Shown: positions 50,014 through 61,266, counted from the first letter of the stretch. The stretch: DNA of 64,000 nucleotides from Heterocephalus glaber (GCF_000247695.1 NW_004624734.1:32552184-32616183), one strand, 5' to 3'. Notes: generated from the sequence alone by a model not told the origin. Program-made: numbers and translations.

Positions 50014-50094
50014 TTTTTTTGGTACCAGGGATCGAAGTCAGGACCTTGTGCTTGCAAGGCAGATGTGATGCCACTGAGCTAAATCCCCAGCCCT
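50014..50094 (-). mobile_element. ID-like tRNA-derived SINE
   Basis: Antisense copy, ggtaccagggatcgaagtca to gagctaaatccccagccc. Target-site duplication ctacagaattttt (50001-50013) and ctaccgaattttt (50095-50107), one mismatch. Confidence 0.93.
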
Positions 50095-50699
50095 CTACCG
50101 AATTTTTTAATGAGCTATTTAAAGTTTTAGGACATATAAATATCACATCACCTGTAAACCCAGTCATTTGGTTGGGTTTGGAGACATTTTTGTCCAGAGT
50201 CTCCCTTGTAAAAAAAAGTTATCAATCTACATTCCCACCAACAGTGGAGAAGGGTTCCCTTTTCCCCACAACCCTGCCAGCATTTGTTATTGGTTGATTT
50301 CATGATAGCAGCCATTCTTTCTGGAGTGAAGTAGAATCTCAGAGTTCTTTTCATTTGGATCTATAAAACTAGTGATGTTGAACATTTTTTCACATGTTTA
50401 TTTGCTGTTTCTATTTCTTCATCTGAGAAATGTCTGTTCATTTCAGATGCACAGCCCAAATGCCCACCAGTGGTGACTGGATAAAGAAGATGTGTTTTTT
50501 TTTTTTTTATAAAATGGAGTACTACTCAGCCATAAAGAATGATAAACTAGAGACATTAATAGCTAAATGGATGCACATTGAGGCCATACTCTTAAGTGAA
50601 ATAAATAGAACACACATGTGTAAATACCAAATCATTTCTTTGGTGTAATAAATTGAAAGTGTAGATGAGGACCAAAATGTATAATTGATAATGTGAAAT

Positions 50700-50855
50700 A
50701 GGAAGAAAAGGTCCAAAGGGAAAGGGGAAGGGGGGGGGGGTAGGCGAAAGGAAAGAAAAAAAATAGGAGAAAAGAAGGAAATAAAAGAAACAAAACTTTT
50801 GTAAATAGGGAGGGGTGGAGGGGTGGAAGGAAGGGAAGGGGAATGGGGAAGAAAC
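50700..50855 (+). repeat. Polypurine G-rich tract of the L1 3' UTR
   Basis: About 150 bases of almost pure A/G with a run of 11 G near 50731. This is the usual L1 3' UTR purine tract and fits G-quadruplex formation. Confidence 0.85.
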
Positions 50856-50866
50856 AAGAACCAAGA

Positions 50867-50959
50867 GGGCCAGGGATTTAGCTCAGTGGCACTGCACCTG
50901 CCTCATAGGCACAAGGTCCTGAGTTTGATCCCTGGTACTGCAAAAAAACAAAAACAAAA
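50867..50959 (+). mobile_element. ID-like SINE nested in the twin-primed L1
   Basis: Full copy, gccagggatttagctcagtg to gtttgatccctggtactg and an A-rich tail. Target-site duplication aacaagaaccaaga (50853-50866) and aacaagaatcaaga (50960-50973). Confidence 0.95.
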
Positions 50960-51089
50960 AACAAGAATCAAGATATATCATGTACAGGTGCAAATTCCCA
51001 ATGATGAATGTGATCATAATGTATACCTAAAATGTACCAATAAACTTAATGAAAAAAAATAAAAGTCATCAAATATAGTGAAAACAGAA

Positions 51090-51210
51090 ATAGGTTAGGA
51101 GTTGGGAGACCTGAATTCCAATTCCATTTCTTCTTACTAGTTGTGTGAATAAAGCATCTAACACCAATTGATTACCCACATCTGTAAAATGAGAGAGTTA
51201 TAGTAGCATA
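51090..51210 (+). repeat. MIR SINE 5' half and core
   Basis: gggagacctgaattccaatt, actagttgtgtgaataaagc and acatctgtaaaatgagagag match MIR. Confidence 0.7.
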
Positions 51211-53679
51211 GGGGAAAGGATCACACATGTGAGAATCATGCAAAGTACCTGCAAAACCTGCAGATACTGAGCTTGGTCCCATCCTCAGTGAATTCATCAT
51301 TGGGGCAGTGCCTGGGATCTTCTAGTTACAAAGGTCTCTAGAAGGTACCTCAAATGGGATACTGTCATATTCTAAATACTTTTGTTATAGCTGAGTCATT
51401 TGTAAAGTACGTAGTTTGCAGATAGTAAACTCCTTTTTTCTTTTTGCTTTCTCCATCCAATGACTTGCCTCATTTTCTTTTTACTCACAGCTAAAGAGAC
51501 AAGGCTACAATACAGCATCTGATCCAATCCCCTTTCTTAAATGTGCCAAACACATTTCAGCGTCCTTGACTCTCAGGTCATTGCCTTGTCCAAGAGATCT
51601 CATAGCTGTTTCCCAAACTTCAAATATTTTTCTTTCTAGCCAGACAAACAGGGTCTTCAGTTTGGTTTCAAAGCCCTGTGTCTCTTCTACTTCCTGCAAC
51701 AGCTCAGATTTCTTTAAAAATCTCTCATCCAGGTATTTGGCCTGGTTTACTTAGCAAGTTAGAGTGGGAAGGTCACTGCATAGGGGATTTAGAACCAGAC
51801 AAATAGTATGTAAAAATTAAACTAGCCAGCGTTAGAGGAGAATGACAGAGGTGATAAAACACTGGTGAAATAAATGGCTTATTATGACGAAATCACCTTT
51901 CAAACACTCTGTGAGTGGACTTGTCTTTTGGCCTCTGGTGGTTGGAGACCATGATTCTCAAGGAGAGAACTAAAAACATGTAACAAGTCTGACATAAAAA
52001 TAAATCCATTTAGTATAAATATATTTATAATAATATATATTTTTTATTCACAAATATGTCCTTCCTATTTTTTGGTGGTAAAGTACCTTTTCCTTTTTGA
52101 AATGGAGGTAATAATTAATTTTGTAATTATACTTAATAAAAATGTTTTTTATAATTTTTATTTAAACTTTCACTGTACCCCAAGGGGTTCAAAATCTCCT
52201 AGAAAAGACGGACTCCTCTTTAGCAAAGGCTCATGGTCCATCATAGCTGAAGCCTTGGAAGAGGGACCCCCCACCAGAAGCATGGGAGCAATCGTAGCTG
52301 TGTATTTTCAACTGGTGTTGTCCAGTGACCTCTCTTTAAGAGTGCTCTCTGCTGGAACCTATGAAGAAGCAGTGATTCCTTAGACATGACTTTTTTTCAA
52401 AGGGAGTTCCATTGAGTTTGTTTGTATGTGGTAGGACAGATACAGATATTCTTACTTCAAATGTGGAGATAGAAACAGGAGGTATCCTCTTGGTACCTGT
52501 GCTGTCCTTTCTCCCAGGGAGTGTGTCTTTATGTCTTGTAAGTATCAACTCTCAGCATTCATTTGTAGTCACTACATACTGTCAGGTAGGATTTCCTCAG
52601 CTTTTAATACATTTGACTGGTGACTTACAGACAAGAATCCTTCTAGAGTCACCATTTTCCCAGTCTGTTTAGTACCAGTTACAGTGTTTCTGATGAAAGA
52701 GTGTGGGTAGGGGCTTAGATTTCACATTTGAACAGCTCTGAAAGGGAAGAAAACATTTATATCCAAGGCAATGTATGTGGCTGGGATTCTATGTTCCCTC
52801 TGCTATTTCTGCAGATATTTATGCCTAAAAAGAATTTTTCCCCATCTCTACAGAACAGCCAAACTCTCCTTTGGTCGGATCCAGTCATTAAAAAAGTCTC
52901 TGTGCCTAAAAACAGCAGATGAGCTGAGGAAGAAAAACAAGAGAACATGATAACCTGGAAGCATTCTGCCAAGCAAGAAGGATTTCACATCTGAATCAGG
53001 GTACTTAGACCTGATCCCTCTGGAGGAATCTAGGAGTACAGAGACATACAACTAAGGCTTATATCAGGTAGAGCATCATTTCCAATGTTTGGGTGAACAA
53101 CATTTCTCTCTGATGAACATGGGCATTCTGCCCCAAATCTACCTTTCAGCCTATTGGAGAAAACTTTTATCATCTTTTCTTCTGTTATTCTGACCGCCAG
53201 TAAGCCTTCTCAGCCACACAGAGAAGTTAAGACTCATGGAAGAGGGCAACAAAGACTTCTGTCCCTTCTGCCCCTAAGTCCCCCTGCTGCCTGTTTCTAA
53301 AAACAGCTGCAGGACCCCTCCCTCACTTGGTCTCTGTCTATGTTAGGGCTCACTCTTGCTTATAGAAAGGAATTCCTGCTAAGAGCCTAGAGGAAGCCTG
53401 TTTCCTATTCTCCCAAAGACCCTAGCTGACTGGTTCTGCAAAAAAGTGTTCCTATATTCTAGTACTGTGATGGCATTTCTATTCAGATATCTGCTTGTAA
53501 TTCTCAAAGTTTGATGCTAACCCTTTCAAATGACAAGTACTAATACTTTAAAGGAACTATTAAGCTGCAAAGCTCAATTCCATGCAGAAGCGCGAGTCTA
53601 AATCAGTGGTATGTCCGGATTCCTCAAGACTGGGCTCACATATAGGTACATGGAGTTTGTTTCTTTCTCTTTTATTCCA

Positions 53680-53800
53680 ATGCATGTATCAAATGTGTTT
53701 AAATGTCAAGCATTGCCCTTGTCTCTGAGAATACATGAGTAGATTCAGTCACAGACCTCAAGGGACTCATAATTCAGAGCTTAAAGGTATAAGAACTGAA
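53680..53800 (-). repeat. L2-like 3' end, reverse
   Basis: ttgcccttgtctctgagaat, agtcacagacctcaagggac and tcataattcagagcttaaag resemble a reversed L2 tail; divergence is high. Confidence 0.45.
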
Positions 53801-54439
53801 AATATAAAATGGACACTGAGAGAGTACTTTTATCACCATAAAGGAAACACTGAATAATTCCAAGATGCAAAACCCGGGACTCTGAGAGAAGCCCATGGAT
53901 TCAGTCAGGATCAAGAACTTAAGAAATAATATTGGTGCTATCAACAATTCTCTGGCTCATCCCTCAAGTGTTCTGTAACTTCAGAGTCATTCTAAATAAA
54001 AGATGAAAATATTATTATTATAAAGCCCATTTAAATAAACTTACTATATGAAGAAGTCAGCTCCTTCCCATTTGTTGAAATAAGAAAGTCATAATATTTA
54101 TTTCATCAAGAGAGTGTGAGGCTTGGTCAGGATTAATTTATTTCGTTATTGCTCCTAGGGCACCTCAAAATTTATATAACCCCAAATATGGTTTGTAGGA
54201 ACAGACTTCATGAGAATTTGAAGAGAAATATTCTGAATGTTTCATCAGGTTTTTGCTTCATTCTTTCAAATATAACCATTCTCCCTCCAGCTTTTCAGGT
54301 CCCTCACCACAGGACACCTGGTTACTGTGACTGTTTCCCAAATGCAGGCATCAGCCAGTCCCTCCTAGCAGCATGGCGCTGCTCTTTAAACACCTCAGAA
54401 CCTTCTTTAGGGGTAGAGCCCTCCAATTCCTCTATGCTT

Positions 54440-54610
54440 ACTTAAATCATGATACTCTTATAGCATACTGTTCACATTGTTATGCTTCTCCAAGTAGACA
54501 GTGAACAACTAAAGGGTATCAACCACTTTCCTTATCCTTTGACTCTAGCATCATACATGGAAACTAACAGATAAGGAAGGGGTGATTAAATAAAGATTCA
54601 CTGAATGAGC
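54440..54610 (+). repeat. L2 LINE 3' end
   Basis: ctccaagtagacagtgaaca, ctttgactctagcatcatac and ataaagattcactgaatgag follow the L2 tail order. Confidence 0.6.
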
Positions 54611-54761
54611 ACATGAACTTCTGCTCTGGTTTCAAGGCAAAACCTAGCCTGTGCCACCTGAGGATGTGGCTGCTCTCTTGCTTTTCTTCTGTGCTGTTTT
54701 CACTCTGCTTCAATATCTGTCCTTTCTAACCAATCCAGTGGCACTTATTACTTAAGGCGAG

Positions 54762-54966
54762 GTGTCCCAAACTTGGCTGTACGTTAAAATTACTTGGGCC
54801 AGCTTCACAACTAATATGAACACTGGTGCCTGGCACCCTCCTAATTCACCCTGCAGTAGAGATCTTTATTTAAGTGGTGACGGTGGGGCCCAGGCATTGG
54901 CATTTTGTAAATGCTCCTGAAATAAGTAAATCTGAAGTGAAGCCAGGTTGAGTACCACTGGTTTAA
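54762..54966 (+). mobile_element. hAT-Charlie nonautonomous element (MER5/MER3-like)
   Basis: It opens ccaaacttggctgtacgtta with aaattacttgggccagctt, carries ggtggggcccaggcattggc in the middle and closes with caggttgagtaccactgg. The ends are imperfect inverted repeats, as expected for this class. The precise family was not resolved. Confidence 0.65.
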
Positions 54967-56095
54967 GGTCAGGCCTCACCTTCTCTTGGAAAGACTCAAT
55001 GTGCATCTAATGATTTTACTTCCCTTTGGATTCATGGAAGTCACTGCTTTTAACAATTCATTGATGATGCCATTTTAATTTTACTCTTAAGAACATGACT
55101 TTGGCAAAAATTGTGAAGCAAGATTGAAGTAGAATAGGAAAAATAAAAAATAAATAAAAGTCACAAGGGAAAAAAAGTTAAATGAGTCCAAATGCAAATG
55201 TTTCCTGGCTTCTTAAGAGGGTTTTTGCAGAAAGACCAAAGGAGAATAAGCATGGGAATTAACTTGGCTTGTGCCCTGATAAGGAGATTTCTTTCTTAGT
55301 TATATAATTTTACAAAGTTTCCAGGGTGTGAGGAAAACAATCGGCCATGGAAGACTCCTTCCCTTGCACTGTACAATGCAGCGCTTGGGTTAATAGGCTC
55401 AAAGATCTGCTCTGCTTGACATGACCTTCTTCCAGCCTTGTGAACCCACACTAAGCCTCACATTCAAGAGCCTTGGTAGAGAGCTCAATGCCATAGAAAT
55501 GAGATCAAACATGATTCTCGTTCCATAACCTTGATCCCTTGGGGAGAGGCCTCTGGTTGTGGATAGAAAAAAACTCAATAAGCAAAAATCTATACTGGTA
55601 ACCTCTCCAAGTGGTTGGTGTCTCAGAGACTATTCTAGAATGCTCTTCTACTAAGTAGTATTATATGAAAGTAGCATTTGGTACAATTATATTTAAGACT
55701 AGCTTTAATATAATGTTTTCTGCACATATCACCAAAAAGGCTTATCTTCATATGACTTGTATTCTTTGTCATGATGTAAGGCCACTGTGAATCATTAAGC
55801 ACAGCCTCTGGTAAGGCGAGATAACATCATCAGATAGAGACATGTTTTCTATATCAACCTGTAGCCTAGTTATTAGGTCAAAAGCTTAACAACTAGTCCT
55901 CCAAAGCATGCTTATTTCCATACAGTAGTTAAATGTATGTTCTTTTGACTGGGTTGGGCATTTTACTACTGGTCATATTTTACATTCATTGCAAATCATT
56001 GTTTGAAAACATGACTCAAAGGCATTTCAGTCTACTTCTGATTGATTAGTAGTGATAGTAACAAGTTGTCCTTTGTAGATTAAAGTAACACCATT

Positions 56096-56190
56096 GGGGC
56101 CGGGGATTTAGCTCAGTGGTTCTGGCGCCTGCCTCGCAAGTGCAAGGTCCCGAGTTCGATCCCCCCCTCCACCCCACCAAAAAAAAAAAA
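56096..56190 (+). mobile_element. ID-like SINE with C-rich 3' end
   Basis: ggggccggggatttagctca to cccgagttcgatcc, then a run of C with CCTCCACCCCACC before the A tail, replacing the usual GGTACC. A target-site duplication was not clear. Confidence 0.9.
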
Positions 56191-57619
56191 CAACCCACCA
56201 CTGATACATCTAACAGGATGTGATCAATCCACACTTCGGTCCTGCTTTTCTTCCTGTGACCAGTGGCCTGCATTTGACCTCATCAGCAAAGAGCCAAGAG
56301 CTACCAAAATTCTCCAGTTTCTAAAGAGATAAAGAAGAATAGTGTATGTCCTCTCAGCTATATCCTGTTGACACTGACAATGTAGAAGTTACTGGTTAAG
56401 TTATTACAAGGAAAAGAAAAATGTGGCTCTAAGTTTTTTATATAAATTTCAACTGAAATTAGTAAAACAAGAATCTGGGAGCCTTGAACCCATGATACCA
56501 CATACAAGAGACCTCAGCACACATCAAGGTATTGCAGTAAGAGTGCCATTGAAAATCTAAAGCTGAGATAAACTGGGAGGCCAAAGATCTGTGAAAATGA
56601 ATGAATCAAGATTGATTTATAAGAAATTTTGCTTCCTCTACTAGAGTTTGCATAGGAGTGCTTGACAATCATTATGATATACCTGACAGCTGCAAGCAAA
56701 GTTTTGTTTATCCTACTTTATCATCAAAAAGTCATTAGGTTCTCCAGGAATATTTCTGGATGTGTGCTGCCAAGAAGAGTAGTAATGGACTGAGAACCCA
56801 GGATACCTGAATCATCAGGCAAAAGGTATCACTGAGGTAATGAGATGCCAGGGCCTGAAAACAAGAACACTTCCCTGAACAAAAACAAGCTGTTCTATCT
56901 TCTTAGGACTGGGCTTACCCATCACTAAGCAGGTATGTTATTTACATAGTCCCAGGAAAACCAACAAGAATCCTCTGGTTTGCAGCCGAGGTCATTCATA
57001 AAGTTATGTCTGGAACAGGCCAAGGCTCATCCCATGTTTTAGATGATTCTTGCTCCTTGAAAAAAGAGCCAGCTTACCTAATGCAGGTAAAGGCAACAAT
57101 ACTCTGCCCTTGTCTTTTCTGGAAGGACTACCAGTGTGATAGTTCATGGCTCTTTAATAAACAGGATCTGTCATATATTTAGCAACATGGGTAAATCTGG
57201 CTTCTGAGTTTGGCCCCATATAAAACAAGAATATTCACCTGTCTTCTTCCTTGCCTTACTTGCAGGAGAGGACCTGGCTGAATTTGGTCATATAGAACGT
57301 TAAGGTAAGACATTAGGAAGACATTTTCTGATTATGAAAGAGGTCAGGCTGTGGTGTCCCTTCTTCTAGAATGGAGAGATAACATTTAGAAAGGGTTAGA
57401 TTGATACCTTCTTGCGGGGGAAGAGGATGATTCTCATTTGGGCGAATAGAAACCATAAACAGGGAGTGCTGAGGAAGTCTTCATTCTTTTGGAGGACTCT
57501 CTGGCATCATTATGTGATAACATAAAAGTAGCCAGAATCTGGGGAATCATTTATTCACTTAGCAGGATCAGTTTAGCCTAAAGTTTTCAAAGCATACATA
57601 CATCAAGAAAAGCCACAAT

Positions 57620-57705
57620 TGGGCCGGGGATTTAGCTCAGTGGTTTCACCGCTTGCTGCACAAGCGCAAGGACCCGAGTTTGATCCCCGGTACCAAAAAA
57701 AGAAA
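57620..57705 (+). mobile_element. ID-like tRNA-derived SINE, well preserved
   Basis: gggccggggatttagctcag to gtttgatccccggtacc and A tail. Target-site duplication aagaaaagccacaat, 15 bp perfect, at 57605-57619 and 57706-57720. It lies 305 bp from the RAD51B exon at 58011. Confidence 0.95.
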
Positions 57706-58010
57706 AAGAAAAGCCACAATCACTAATTTACACACAAATTACTGTGAAATTATCATTTAGAGATGGAGAATTTGAAATCCCTAGAGGTGTGGCCCTGGTC
57801 ATTTATAGTTACTCAGTGGAATCTCTTCTTACATAATGTGACAAGTCTCTCATTCTAGTATAAATGCTGTTGGAGAAGGCTAGGTTTCTTTATGCTTCCC
57901 TTGCCAGTGCCAGCCCAGAAAGAAGAGGTGCCTGACACTTTCTGAAGATGCTCTGATCTCTAGGCACATCTTGTTCTTTGACCTAGATGGAACATGGTCA
58001 GAGCACTCAC

Positions 58011-58114
58011 CTGTCTTCTCTCTGAATCAAGGTACTGGAGGATCAGTCGGGTATTCACACTGTGACTCCAGGTGTTTCCTAGTGCAGCAATCACACAACT
58101 GGATCCAGAAGCTC
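58011..58114 (-). CDS. RAD51B: RAD51B internal coding exon (probably exon 9)
   Basis: This minus-strand exon of 104 nt encodes the peptide running from (G)ASGSSCVIAALGN to LILQYLDSERRQ, which I recognise as the C-terminal part of the RAD51B RecA-like core. It is bounded by an acceptor ending in ctcatttcag with a pyrimidine-rich stretch before it, and by a perfect donor, CAG|gtgagt. The exon starts with the last two bases of a glycine codon (phase 1) and ends on a complete codon (CAG, Gln). The frame is open throughout, with no stop or frameshift. The segment lies after the Walker B region and forms late strands of the core fold. The next exon downstream begins in phase 0, as needed. Confidence 0.95.
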
Positions 58115-59624
58115 CTGAAATGAGCCAGGGAAAAATCATGTTAAGGAATGCCTTTTCTTGTGATAGCATTTCACACAATGTCCATTTCTTACTTACTGCT
58201 TGGTTGGTTCATCACTCCAAAAGTTGATGAATAAGAATAGAAGAGGGGTTAAGGAATATGAGACTAAAGATAAAAACCAGCATGGATTTCTTTCAGCTTC
58301 AGTGAAAGTGACCACCACTGGGCTAAACAATGACAGTTAGATGTCAACAAGGCAGCTTGGAGCCATTGCTAATAATGAATCAAGTCCCTCAATAATCACA
58401 CAGAAAGGCATAAAACTACTTTACAGAATAGGAGTCAGTTATGAAATAGTCTTAGTTTAATAGTTAGACTTTTTTTAGCTCGATAAGTCCTAATTAAATT
58501 TTCCTTATCAATATAGGAAAAATGGTGGCATATACTCAAAATTCCTTTGCCCTGTCAACCCCTGTACACACACATATATCCAGAAGGGGAATTGGGAAAA
58601 GATCTCAACTTTTTACAACTAGTCTGTTTTTAGGCATCCCCATTCCAAGAGAAACATTCCTTTAACTTCTAAAGACTTTTCTGTAAGAGGGAGGATCTGA
58701 AGTAAACCATCTGAGCTCATAGTCTACTCCAAGTTGCACTTCTGCGACCATCTTACATCTCCAAAGCTTCACCAATCCCTCTTGACATCACTAGGAGCAC
58801 AAACACTTTTGCCCCCCTGCCCCCCAAGGCAAGCTTCTGAGTTCTACCACTGAGAAGCCAAGTCTCACTATCATGTCTGGTGCCTCCTGAGATCGTCTCC
58901 TAACTCTTAGGCCTGCTTTGGCCCTGGGCCATCTCAGGAATCCTAGCCTCAGAGGGAGCCCTGGTGGACCCTTTCTTCTGTCTCCTATTTTCAAGATACC
59001 ACCTCTTTTCAAGGAGGAGACCTAGGACAGAGACTGAAATCTAATGAATTAACTGAAACAAAATGAGGCCTTGAATTTCTCATTTGTTTTTGTTTCTCTG
59101 CATCATGTGATTTGCACCTTGCAACATGGAATAGGCATCAGTCCTCTTTTCCAGGCCAGACATCCTTCAGGGTGGTCTACCAATTGCACATGGCTTAAGC
59201 TTTTGGGTCCAAATGCTGCAACAAATAAAATGCTATTCAGTAGTTCTTAATTGGAGGTGACTTTATTGGCAATGTTTAGCTGGGAGTGCTACTGGCATCC
59301 AGAGAATATGTTGCTAAATATCCTGTAATGCACAGAACAAGACCTGTGAAAAAGAATTATTTAACCCAAATACAACAATGCTAGGTTGAAAAAACTCCAG
59401 GTTAGATAATACCAGCCAGATATATTTTTTTTCTAGTTCAAGTAGGTCCAGGCATGAATTAAATGGAAATCAGTAAAACTGGGGATTTCAGCTTACAGGA
59501 GAATTTATCATAGGAAAGAATAAAATTTGGAGTAACCTTGGTTCATCATGCACACAACTCAAAGCATGCACAAATTAATGTGAAAACAAATAATCTAGAC
59601 CAAGTTCATCTGATTACCCTATAC

Positions 59625-59935
59625 CTCTACTTAAAATCTTCAGCAGTACTCCATGTCTGAGGACAAAATATTAATTCCTGAACAATGCAGATCAGGGCAT
59701 TGAATCTACCTCTGCATCTCTCTCTTTGGCCTTCTCTCTCTAAGCTCACTCACTGAGTGGCCTACTGTGAGCTCCTGACTTCTTTTTCCTCCTCCTCCTT
59801 GACTTCTTATCAGCAGTTGATAGGTCTTCCCTCTTCCTTTGCATCCCATCTACTGGCCTTCTCTGTTTCTCCTTTTACCATGTCTGTTACTTCTTTCCCT
59901 CTTCTGCTTTTATTTTTCCTTTCCTCTTAGTTGTA
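59625..59935 (+). repeat. L2 LINE 3' region
   Basis: taaaatcttcagcagtactc, ggacaaaatattaattcctg, cagatcagggcattgaatct and a T/C-rich continuation match L2 body sequence. Confidence 0.55.
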
Positions 59936-60216
59936 GTGGAGCTCAGGGAGTTGAGCATGACCAAATTTATTTCTGTCTAATACCAAATGCCTTTGTGGCT
60001 AGGAAGGCAACACACATTAGTGAAGAGGCCAGGTGTTTGCCTTTATTACCACAAAAAGATGTACTCTCTTTTTTTCTTGAAATATATAATCTCAGTCTAC
60101 TTAATATTTTCCACTTCTTGATAGAGAAACAGTTGCTGACAAATATTTTTGTTACAGAAAAACTAGTACTACAAGGGCAAAAGCAAATACATTTACATTT
60201 AAAAATAGTTTTATTG

Positions 60217-60300
60217 GGGCTGTGGATTTAGCTCAGTGGTTCTGCTGCCTGTCTTGCAGGCAGCAAGGTCCTGAGTTTGATCCCCAGTACCAAAAAAAAA
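60217..60300 (+). mobile_element. ID-like tRNA-derived SINE next to old L1M
   Basis: ggctgtggatttagctcagt to gtttgatccccagtacc and A tail. Direct repeats agttttattg (60207-60216) and agctttattg (60301-60310). Confidence 0.9.
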
Positions 60301-60358
60301 AGCTTTATTGAGATAATTCACACATCATACAATTCACTCATTTAAAGTGTATAGTTCA
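60301..60358. mobile_element. Old mammalian L1M 3'-end fragment, left half
   Basis: The words tttattgagataattcacac and ttcactcatttaaagtg are the familiar start of the 3' region of an old mammalian L1. The match resumes at 61267 after the young L1 insertion. Confidence 0.7.
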
Positions 60359-61266
60359 TAGGACTGGAAGTCCCATTTGACCCCACTATTCCCCTGCTGG
60401 AGATCTTCCCCAAAGAATTAAAAGAATCATACCACAGTGATATATGTGCACCCATGTTCATAGCAGCACAATTTGTAATAGCTAAAACTTGGAAACAGCC
60501 CAAATGCCCATCAACTGGAGACTGGATAAAGAAAATGTGGTTTTTTAATAAAGTGGAGTACTACTCAGCCATAAAAAGTGAGAAATTAGAGACATTTATA
60601 GCTAAATGGATGCACATTGAGGCGATACTCTTAAGTGAAATAAATAGGACACACATGTATAAATACTGAATAGTTTCTCTGGTGTGAGAAACTGAAAGTG
60701 TAAATAAGGGCTAAAACGTATAATAGATAATGTGAAATAGGAAGAAAAGTTCTGGGTAGGGGTAGTGGGAGGGGCAGGGGAAAGGAAAGAAGGGAAAGGG
60801 GAAATGATGAGAAATGGAAAAAATGGAAATAAAGTCTTTGTAACTAGGGAAGGGTGGAGGAGGTGAAGGGAGGGCAGGGGAATGGGGAAAAATAAGAACC
60901 AAGAGAGACTATGTAAAGGTGCAAATTTCCAATGATGAATGTCATTATATTGTATACCTAAAATGTACCAATGATTAGAATGAATAATCGATAATGCAAA
61001 ATAGGAAGAAAAGGTCCAAAGGGGTAGGGGTAGTGGGAGGGGCAGGGGAAAGGAAAGAAGGGAAAGGGGAAATGATGAGAAATGGAAAAAATGGAAATAA
61101 AGTCTTTGTAACTAGGGAAGGGTGGAGGAGGTGAAGGGAGGGCAGGGGAATGGGGAAAAAATAAGAACAAAGATGCATCATGTAAAGGTACAATTCTCAA
61201 TGAGAAATGTAAATGTGTTGTATACCTAAAATGTACCAATAAAATAATTTAAGTAATTAAAAAAAT
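60359..61266 (+). mobile_element. L1 LINE, 5'-truncated, with tandemly duplicated 3' UTR
   Basis: This + strand copy begins inside ORF2. The coding tail is visible at 60361-60669 ([22 protein letters not shown], then YYSAIKSEKLETFIAKWM). It keeps an intact reading frame here, unlike the copy at 7190. The 3' UTR is present twice, with a period of about 268 bp. The target-site duplication aaagtgtatagttca (60344-60358) and aaagcgtacagttca (61267-61281) shows that it landed inside an older L1M 3' end. It is far too truncated for mobility. Confidence 0.93.
60712..61246 (+). repeat. Tandem duplication of the L1 3' UTR (period about 268 bp)
   Basis: Unit 1 is about 60712-60978 and unit 2 about 60980-61246. 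A core of about 140 bp (60754-60893 and 61022-61161), a purine tract rich in GGGG and GGGAAAGG, reads identical in the two units. The sequence on each side of the core differs at many positions. Both units end with the L1 tail tatacctaaaatgtacca. Confidence 0.9.

Larger units (their letters stand above)
50226..51060 (+). mobile_element. L1 LINE with 5' inversion (twin-priming structure)
   Basis: The right part (50451-51060) is the + strand 3' end of L1: the ORF2 tail (AQMPTSGDWIKKM, then YYSAIKNDKLETLIAKWM) and the G-rich 3' UTR. The left part (50226-50450) is ORF2 sequence in the opposite orientation; it matches 7431-7661 of the minus-strand L1 as printed. About 180 bp of ORF2 is missing at the junction. 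An imperfect target-site duplication flanks the whole, aaaagttatcaa (50214-50225) and aaaagtcatcaa (51061-51072). An ID-like SINE later inserted at 50867-50959. Confidence 0.93.
20994..58010 (-). other. RAD51B: RAD51B intron between the two coding exons (37 kb)
   Basis: The intron runs on the minus strand from the donor gtgagt next to 58011 to the acceptor cag next to 20993. It holds many repeats, listed separately. Stretches where I recognise nothing include 21000-21470, 23085-23280, 23455-24370, 24790-25710, 26195-27160, 27485-29535, 31405-32635, 33015-34500, 35645-36015, 36150-36290, 36945-37620, 37745-38690, 39425-40000, 40180-42580, 43565-45330, 46155-47695, 47955-49460, 51215-53675, 53805-54435, 54615-54760, 54970-56080 and 56195-57600. 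No pseudogene with codon-level similarity to a gene I know was found. Confidence 0.85.

Noticed and set aside
50522..50864. Proline/phenylalanine-rich minus-strand open frames (also 60711-60902, 60958-61239)
   Set aside because: They translate the purine tract of L1 3' UTRs backwards; low-complexity artefacts.
58800..58862. Possible degraded ID-like SINE (ccaaggcaagcttctgagtt, ctaccactgagaa)
   Set aside because: Only two short words fit and no tail or duplication is visible, so I left it out of the feature list.
924..60300. tRNA-like A and B boxes at many places, as possible tRNA genes
   Set aside because: Every one is part of an ID-like SINE with A tail and target duplication. None has a full cloverleaf with an acceptor stem closing at both ends.
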